A stretch of 64,000 nucleotides of DNA from SZUA-444 sp965226565 (lineage in GTDB: Bacteria > Bacillota > Clostridia > Oscillospirales > Ruminococcaceae), in assembly GCA_965226565.1 (NCBI GenBank), contig CBDDDI010000004.1, positions 186,001-250,000 of the forward strand, given 5' to 3'. Positions 59,209-64,000 of this stretch are shown here, one piece after another. The translations under genes and the position numbers were made by a program. The first letter of the stretch is position 1. Each line of letters begins with the position of its first letter. Under the pieces are notes generated by a model. The model did not search any database. It saw nothing but the letters and a program-made list of their open reading frames with translations, and was not told the DNA's origin.

Positions 59209-60663
59209 TTAACACTCCTTATAAACATTAAGCTTAGTTATTTCCATATCTTCAGGACCTGTCATAAAACAACCTTTTTCTTTAGCATATAAAATATAAT
59301 CTATAATTTCTTTTGTAATTTCTTCTCCAGGAGCCAAAATTGGTATTCCAGGAGGATAACACATCACAAATTCTGTACAAACTCTGCCATTACTTTCTTC
59401 AAGCATCACTTGCTCTTTTTCAGAATAAAAAGCAATCTGAGGAGCCATAACAACTTTAGGATTAATATATTCATGTTTCATCATACCAGATTTTGATTTC
59501 TTATGAATACGTTTTATTTCAGCAAGTGCACTAATAAGACGCTCAATATCTTTATGTTTATCACCAACAGATATGTAAGCAAGAATATTTCCAATATCAC
59601 CAAATTCAATTTGAATATCATATTCTTCACGAAGAATATCATAAACTTCAATTCCAGCAAGACCAATATTCAAAGTATTTATAGAAAGCTTAGTAATATC
59701 AAAATCATAAACAGTATCACCATTAATAAGTTCTTTAGAATAAGCATAATAATCGCCAATAGAATTAATTTCTTCTCTAGCATATTCAGCAAAATCAATT
59801 ACTTTGTCAAAAATTTTCTGACCATTCAAAGCAAGATTTCTTCTTGAAATATCAAGACTAGAAAGCAGCAAATAAGAACCGCTAGTAGTTTGAGTTAAAT
59901 TAATAATTTGTCTAACATAATTATGATTAACATTATTATTTACCAAAAGAAAAGAGCTTTGAGTAAGAGAACCGCCTGATTTATGCATACTAACACTTGC
60001 CATATCAGCACCAACACTCATAGCAGAAGCAGGCAATTTATCAGAAAAATAAAAATGTGTACCATGAGCCTCATCAACAAGAACAAGCATATTATTTTCA
60101 TGAGCAAGCTGTGTTATAGCCTTAAGATTAGAACAAATGCCATAATAAGTAGGATTATTTACAAAAACAGCAACAGCATCCGGATTATTTTTAATAGCAT
60201 TTTTAACATCATCAATAGACATTCCAAGAGATATTCCAAGCTCATGATTTGTTTGAGGATTAACATAAACAGGAATAGCACCACATAAAATCAAAGCATT
60301 TATAGCACTTCTGTGAACATTTCTTGGCAAAATAATTTTATCACCTTTTTTACAAGTTGATAAAATCATAGTTTGAACAGAAGAAGTTGTGCCACTAACC
60401 ATAAAAAAAGCATGTTTAGCTCCAAAAGCCTGTGCAGCTAAAATTTCAGCATCTTTTATAACAGAAACAGGATGACAAAGATTGTCCAAAGGTTTCATAG
60501 AATTAACATCCATAGAAACACATTTTTCTCCTAAAAAAGCAGTCAAATCTTCATTTCCTTTTCCACGTTTGTGACCTGGAACATCAAAAGGAACTACTCT
60601 TTCTTTTTTAAAATTCTGCAAAGCTTCTAAAATAGGAGCATTTGCTTGGCTAAGTTCTTTCAT
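59209..60663 (-). CDS. speA: Arginine decarboxylase (Orn/Lys/Arg decarboxylase family, fold I)
   Basis: 484 residues, similar in length to Bacillus SpeA (YaaO). VPFDVPGHKRGKG, FFMVSGTTSSVQTMIL, VLVDEAHGTHFYFS and the PLP lysine in SVSMHKSGGSLTQSS are typical of this family, and GIPILAPGEEI near the end is conserved. Arginine is the best substrate since an agmatinase gene follows; lysine or ornithine decarboxylase activity is possible. Confidence 0.9.
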   Translation of the reverse strand: MKELSQANAPILEALQNFKKERVVPFDVPGHKRGKGNEDLTAFLGEKCVSMDVNSMKPLDNLCHPVSVIKDAEILAAQAFGAKHAFFMVSGTTSSVQTMILSTCKKGDKIILPRNVHRSAINALILCGAIPVYVNPQTNHELGISLGMSIDDVKNAIKNNPDAVAVFVNNPTYYGICSNLKAITQLAHENNMLVLVDEAHGTHFYFSDKLPASAMSVGADMASVSMHKSGGSLTQSSFLLVNNNVNHNYVRQIINLTQTTSGSYLLLSSLDISRRNLALNGQKIFDKVIDFAEYAREEINSIGDYYAYSKELINGDTVYDFDITKLSINTLNIGLAGIEVYDILREEYDIQIEFGDIGNILAYISVGDKHKDIERLISALAEIKRIHKKSKSGMMKHEYINPKVVMAPQIAFYSEKEQVMLEESNGRVCTEFVMCYPPGIPILAPGEEITKEIIDYILYAKEKGCFMTGPEDMEITKLNVYKEC

Positions 60664-60678
60664 TAAAAATTCCTTCCA

Positions 60679-61443
60679 TTAGTACACATTAGTTCCACTA
60701 AAAATTTCTATCATTTCTTTTCTTAAATTATTAGTAATTTCAAGTCTAGTTTTTGGAGGAAGCTCATAAACATCAGTATTAAACAAATAATTTTGCAAAT
60801 CAACTTCCTTAATAAGCATTTTGGTATGAAAAATATTTGATTGATAAACATTAATATCAATCGCATCATATTTTGTAAGAGTTTTACGATCAATATAATC
60901 TTGAATAGAATTCATTTTATGATCCATAAAATACTTCTTACCATTTATATCACGAGTAAATCCACGAACTCTATAATCCATAGTAATTATATCAGAATCA
61001 AAACTACCTATTAAGTAATCCAAAGTACTCAAAGGTGTAATTTCTCCACAAGTAGCAACATCAATATCAACTCTAAAAGTAGCAATAGAATTATCCGGAT
61101 GATATTCAGGATAAGTATGCACTGTAACATGGCTTTTATCAAGATGTCCAACAATTGTTTCTCCACTTTTTTGTTCAAGCATAGATTCTTCTGCAATCAA
61201 AAAAGTAACACTAGCACCTTGTGGCTCATAATCTTGTCTAGAAACATTTAAAACTGTGGCGTTAATACCATTAGTAACCTCATACAATATATTTGTAAGA
61301 CGTTCTGAATTGTATTGTTCATCAATATAAGCAATGTAATCTTTTTGTTCTCTAGCACTTTTCGCATAACATACATCATAAATATTAAAACTAAGTGATT
61401 TTGTAAGGTTGTTAAAACCGTATAATGTTAATTTATCTTTCAA
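60679..61443 (-). CDS. speD: S-adenosylmethionine decarboxylase proenzyme
   Basis: About 254 residues, the longer bacterial type (class 1A, like Escherichia coli). The proenzyme cleaves before the Ser of DKSHVTVHTYPEYHP to form its pyruvoyl cofactor; FRVDIDVATCGEITPLSTL contains the catalytic Cys. It supplies decarboxylated SAM for SpeE. I chose the TTG at 61443, 6 nt after GAGGTG. The frame's ATG at 61488 lies inside the leader terminator and has no ribosome site. Confidence 0.92.
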   Translation of the reverse strand: MKDKLTLYGFNNLTKSLSFNIYDVCYAKSAREQKDYIAYIDEQYNSERLTNILYEVTNGINATVLNVSRQDYEPQGASVTFLIAEESMLEQKSGETIVGHLDKSHVTVHTYPEYHPDNSIATFRVDIDVATCGEITPLSTLDYLIGSFDSDIITMDYRVRGFTRDINGKKYFMDHKMNSIQDYIDRKTLTKYDAIDINVYQSNIFHTKMLIKEVDLQNYLFNTDVYELPPKTRLEITNNLRKEMIEIFSGTNVY

Positions 61444-61462
61444 TTTATTCACCTCTAATATT

Positions 61463-61509
61463 AAAAAAGCCCAAGCAAGATATGGCATAATACCACATCT
61501 TTACTCGGG
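61463..61509 (-). terminator. Leader terminator of the polyamine operon
   Basis: A 16-bp minus-strand stem (CCCGAGTAAAGATGTGG against CCATATCTTGCTTGGG, one bulged A, two or three G-U pairs) followed by CT6. It stands only about 15 nt upstream of the speD ribosome site, so it must be bypassed for speD expression. Confidence 0.88.
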
Positions 61510-61805
61510 TTTCAACAAATCAAATTTAAAATCTGTTACACAAAAATAAACAGAGCCTATATAGCAAAAACTTACTTTTACTACTCTTATTGACCGTTTC
61601 ACAAGTATGTGTAGTATTTTACACAATAGTTATAAAGTAACCAACTTATAAAATTTGAGCTTTTAACTCAATCAATAATGCAACTAAAAAAAGTTACAAT
61701 CGGCAGTTGTGACCTAGCTGTCCGTAGGCATAGATTCTTTTTAATAAAAAAAGAATGGTCAGATTCGTTTTTACTCTACACAATAATGTATTAGACTCTT
61801 AAAAC
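61463..61805 (-). promoter_or_regulatory. Structured 5' leader RNA of the polyamine operon (candidate riboswitch or attenuator)
   Basis: About 340 nt between promoter and terminator, with no open frame of note. Minus-strand elements: an A/U hairpin (61734-61756), a hairpin CGG(A)CAG / CTGCCG (61701-61724) whose 11-nt loop contains GGTCA that can pair with TGACC just 5' of the first hairpin (61757-61761), making a pseudoknot, then hairpins at 61680-61697 and 61655-61671, and the terminator. I could match it to no class I know, including T-box, SAM, guanidine, tmRNA or RNase P. It could also be read as a separate small RNA. Confidence 0.6.
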
Positions 61806-61811
61806 AAATTA

Positions 61812-61840
61812 ATTCTATCATACACTAAAACCTATGTCAA
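61812..61840 (-). promoter_or_regulatory. Promoter of the polyamine operon
   Basis: Minus-strand TTGACA (61835-61840), 17-nt spacer, TAGAAT (61812-61817). It sets a 5' leader of about 360 nt. Confidence 0.85.
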
Positions 61841-61935
61841 TATTTTTTACAATATATTTATAAGATTTATTATAACACCACAATTAACAACTCATACAAA
61901 ACTCTTTAAAAATCAAATAATACATACTATATTTT

Positions 61936-61970
61936 AAAACATCTCACATTAATAATTGTGAGATGTTTTT
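61936..61970 (-). terminator. Terminator of the antiporter gene
   Basis: Perfect stem AACATCTCAC / GTGAGATGTT with a 10-nt loop, just after the antiporter stop. The U-tract is better on the plus strand. Confidence 0.7.
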
Positions 61971-61976
61971 TTATTT

Positions 61977-63155
61977 TTATTCTTTTTGCAAAAGTTTTTT
62001 ATAACTTAAATCTATCAAAATAGCTCCTAAAGGTGCAGTAATAATAATAGATAAAACTGCAACAGTCAACGTTACTTGTCCACAATCTAGCCCTTGAGAC
62101 AACGCTAAACCTCCAATAGCAGCCTGAACAGTAGCTTTTGGCATATATCCAAAAACACAAAACAATCGTTCTTTTTTATTTAATTTAGTTTTAATTAAGC
62201 AAAGCAAAACACCAAGCATTCTAAATGCTAATGCAACAAAAATTATAAGAACAGCCATAATACCAGCAGAAGCAGCATATTTCAAATCAACAGTAGCACC
62301 TACAAGAACAAACAATAAAACTTCTGCAGCAATCCAAAGTTTTGAAAATCTTTGGGATAATCTTCTAGCCAAAATATTGTTTCTGTTCAAAATCATAATA
62401 CTCATACTCATAATCGCAAGCAATCCAGAATAAGGAACAACACCATTAATTATATTTTGAAGTTCTAATAATAAGAATGCAATACTAAGCATAATTATCA
62501 CTTTAATAGAATCTCTAAGATGTATTTTCTTAAAGAAAATATTAATAACAAATCCTATTAAAAGTCCAACTAAAAGACCTGTAATAATAGAAATAGGAAT
62601 TTGAATTAAAGACACAGCTTTAAATTCTCCGCTTTTCTCCAAAGTTGTAAAAACACTAAAAAGAACAATAACAAAAACATCATCAATAGACGCTCCAGCC
62701 ATAATCATTTGAGGAATTCCTTGTTTTGTTCCATATTTTTTCTCAATTAAATTAATCATTCTAGGAACAATAACAGCTGGAGAAACAGCAGCAATAACGC
62801 AACCAATAATAGCGGCCTCAGTATAAGTAACATCTAAAAACATTGGTGCAAATATAACAGTTGCTACAATCTCACAAGTTGCAGGAATAAAACTCATTAA
62901 TATCGCAGGTCTTCCAACTTTTTTAAGCTCATCTATATTAACATTAAGACCAGCTCTAGTAAGAATAATGACCAAAGCAAACTGCCTTAAGTCAGCAGAA
63001 ATCAACAAAATTTTGTCATCAAGCAAATTCAAAGCATATGGACTAAGAATAATACCTGTTAAAATCATACCAAGCAAACTAGGCAGTTTCATAGCTTTAA
63101 AAATAGAACCTAATGATAATCCAACTAGAAAAATAAGTGCTAAAGATGTAAGCAT
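61977..63155 (-). CDS. Cation:proton antiporter (CPA family, Na+/H+ or K+/H+ exchanger)
   Basis: 392 residues with about 12 membrane segments. PSLLGMILTGIILSPYALNLL, LRQFALVIILTRAGLNVNIDELKK and AAIIGCVIAAVSPAVIVPRMI match the CPA (NhaP/KefB-like) domain; GASIDDVFVIVLFSVF contains the conserved acidic pair (DD) thought to bind the ion. There is no C-terminal TrkA or universal-stress domain. GGAGG lies 6 nt upstream of the ATG. It follows the Rrf2 regulator gene, which may control it, though no operator is identified. Confidence 0.88.
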   Translation of the reverse strand: MLTSLALIFLVGLSLGSIFKAMKLPSLLGMILTGIILSPYALNLLDDKILLISADLRQFALVIILTRAGLNVNIDELKKVGRPAILMSFIPATCEIVATVIFAPMFLDVTYTEAAIIGCVIAAVSPAVIVPRMINLIEKKYGTKQGIPQMIMAGASIDDVFVIVLFSVFTTLEKSGEFKAVSLIQIPISIITGLLVGLLIGFVINIFFKKIHLRDSIKVIIMLSIAFLLLELQNIINGVVPYSGLLAIMSMSIMILNRNNILARRLSQRFSKLWIAAEVLLFVLVGATVDLKYAASAGIMAVLIIFVALAFRMLGVLLCLIKTKLNKKERLFCVFGYMPKATVQAAIGGLALSQGLDCGQVTLTVAVLSIIITAPLGAILIDLSYKKLLQKE

Positions 63156-63185
63156 AATAAATCCTCCGTATATTTATAATCACTT

Positions 63186-63225
63186 AAAAAAGCCGATGGC
63201 AACTACAAAATTTGCAGAAGTCATC
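63186..63225 (-). terminator. Possible terminator of the Rrf2 gene
   Basis: Minus strand: an imperfect hairpin GATG...CATC with inner CTGCAAA / TTTGTAG arms, then GGCTTTTTT. Weak because of several mismatches. Confidence 0.4.
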
Positions 63226-63270
63226 AACTTTATAAATTATTTTCACAATTACAATAAATTATATTTCTAT

Positions 63271-63675
63271 TTATTCATTTTCAATAAATTTATCGAATGT
63301 ATAACTTTCAAGTTCATCATTTACAATTTTACTTATATTTTCAAATGCTTTTTGATACAAACATGTTCCAGAAGCTCCTCTAGAACATAAAAATTCTGAA
63401 TCAAGACATCGATTTAACATATATGTACCTTCGACACATTCTATTACATCTTTAAGAGAAATTTCTTCAGGTTTTTTTAGAAGTTCATAGCCACCTTGAG
63501 TACCTTTAAAAGACTTGACAATTCCTGATGCAACAAGTTTTCTAAGAATTTTCAAAGAAAATCTTAATGTAACACAAGTCATATCAGACAATTTTTTTGC
63601 ATCTAATCTTTTATTATTATTCGCAAGACAAGCTACTATCCTAACGGCATAGTCCGCTTCGAGCGTAATATACAT
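63271..63675 (-). CDS. Rrf2-family transcriptional regulator
   Basis: 134 residues. MYITLEADYAVRIVACLANN, LSDMTCVTLRFSLKILRKLVASGIV (helix-turn-helix) and KGTQGGYELLKKPEEISLKDVIECVEG are the Rrf2 signature. Three cysteines in CLDSEFLCSRGASGTC sit where IscR/NsrR-type members bind a Fe-S cluster, so redox or iron sensing is plausible. No isc genes are adjacent; the antiporter gene follows. It starts 12 nt after the sigma factor gene. Confidence 0.9.
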   Translation of the reverse strand: MYITLEADYAVRIVACLANNNKRLDAKKLSDMTCVTLRFSLKILRKLVASGIVKSFKGTQGGYELLKKPEEISLKDVIECVEGTYMLNRCLDSEFLCSRGASGTCLYQKAFENISKIVNDELESYTFDKFIENE

Positions 63676-63687
63676 TCTACTCCTCCA

Positions 63688-64000
63688 TTAATCTAAATAA
63701 TCACGAACCTTGTTACTTCTATTTGGATGACGCAATTTTCTTAACGCCTTAGCTTCAATTTGTCTAATTCTTTCACGAGTAACATTAAATTGCTTTCCAA
63801 CTTCCTCAAGCGTTCTAGAACGTCCATCTTCAAGTCCAAAACGAAGTCTTAGTACTTTTTCTTCTCTTTCAGTCAAAGTAGATAGAACTTGATTTAATTG
63901 CTCTTTAAGCAAAATAAGAGAAGCAGCTTCAGCAGGAGCAGGAGCATCTTCATCAGGAATAAAATCTCCAAGATGGCTGTCTTCCTCTTCACCAATAGGA
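63688..64000 (-). CDS. rpoD: RNA polymerase primary sigma factor SigA/RpoD (C-terminal part only)
   Basis: The frame is open to the window edge, so the 5' part is missing. About 104 codons are visible: the region 3-4 linker PIGEEEDSHLGDFIPDEDAPAP, region 4.1 (LTEREEKVLRLRFGLEDG) and region 4.2 helix-turn-helix (RTLEEVGKQFNVTRERIRQIEAKALRKLRHP), ending KVRDYLD. This is the primary sigma factor, which contacts the -35 TTGACA box seen upstream of several genes here. Confidence 0.97.
   Translation of the reverse strand, partial: PIGEEEDSHLGDFIPDEDAPAPAEAASLILLKEQLNQVLSTLTEREEKVLRLRFGLEDGRSRTLEEVGKQFNVTRERIRQIEAKALRKLRHPNRSNKVRDYLD

Noticed and set aside
61444..61488. ATG at 61488 as the start of speD
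   Set aside because: It sits in the loop region of the leader terminator with no ribosome site; the TTG at 61443 has one.
61463..61805. Identifying the spe leader as tmRNA, RNase P RNA, T-box or SAM riboswitch
   Set aside because: None of the conserved cores (T arm with CCA end, GAGGAAAGTCCGGGC, AGGGTGG, or the SAM-I kink-turn and core) is present.

Overview
This window looks like a chromosomal segment of a spore-forming, low-GC member of the Clostridia. The sequence is very AT-rich, with mostly A/T third codon positions and strong AGGAGG-type ribosome binding sites. It carries spo0A, spoVAD, spoVAE and a spoVB-family gene, a T-box leader, an Hsp33 with its four cysteines, and the Gram-positive spoVB-like/mazG/rqcP neighbourhood. 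I cannot name a genus from sequence alone. No phage, insertion sequence, integrase or CRISPR array is visible, so this is core genome with large biosynthetic operons.

Layout. 1-2.6 kb: end of a metallophosphoesterase gene, an S8 protease and a LiaF-like membrane protein. 2.6-3.2 kb: a five-tRNA operon (Val-Asp-Phe-Gly-Cys) with a clear promoter and terminator. 3.2-9.6 kb: hslO, a methyltransferase, yerC, lysA, engB and lon, all on the minus strand. 9.7-15.4 kb: a SARP-type regulator with a degenerate GGDEF domain, trpS, small membrane and zinc-ribbon proteins, and an aminotransferase. 15.6-22 kb (plus strand): spoVB-like, mazG, hup, rqcP, a MATE exporter and a signal-peptidase-like pseudoenzyme. 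22-25.2 kb: a sugar ABC transporter without an ATPase.

25.5-34.7 kb: a complete arginine operon, argG-H-C-J-(two paralogous membrane proteins)-B-D-F, with a sigma-A promoter and an ARG-box-like site. 35-41.4 kb: a flavin reductase, dtd, an ArsC-like protein, a cyclophilin, spoVAD-spoVAE, trpB behind a tryptophan T-box, and a diguanylate cyclase. 41.6-46.4 kb: a Ca2+ ATPase, an orphan MazF-type toxin, a lipoprotein and spo0A with tandem 0A boxes upstream.

46.7-55.1 kb: a complete aromatic amino acid operon (aroF-tyrA-aroB-aroA-aroC-pheA-aroEK-aroQ). It is preceded by an unannotated 39-residue leader peptide rich in Phe and Tyr and a terminator, a textbook attenuator layout. 55.2-61.8 kb: a polyamine operon (speD-speA-speE-speB-carboxynorspermidine synthase-nspC). 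It carries both the aminopropyl-transfer and the carboxy-polyamine routes behind a roughly 340-nt structured leader that ends in a strong terminator. The last part holds a cation/proton antiporter, an Rrf2-family regulator and the end of the primary sigma factor gene.

The most interesting signals are the two riboregulated leaders (aro and spe), the double polyamine pathway, the SARP-degenerate GGDEF fusion that keeps an RxxD I-site, the catalytically dead S26 peptidase, the duplicated unknown genes inside the arginine operon, and two genes whose best start codon appears not to be AUG, GUG or UUG.
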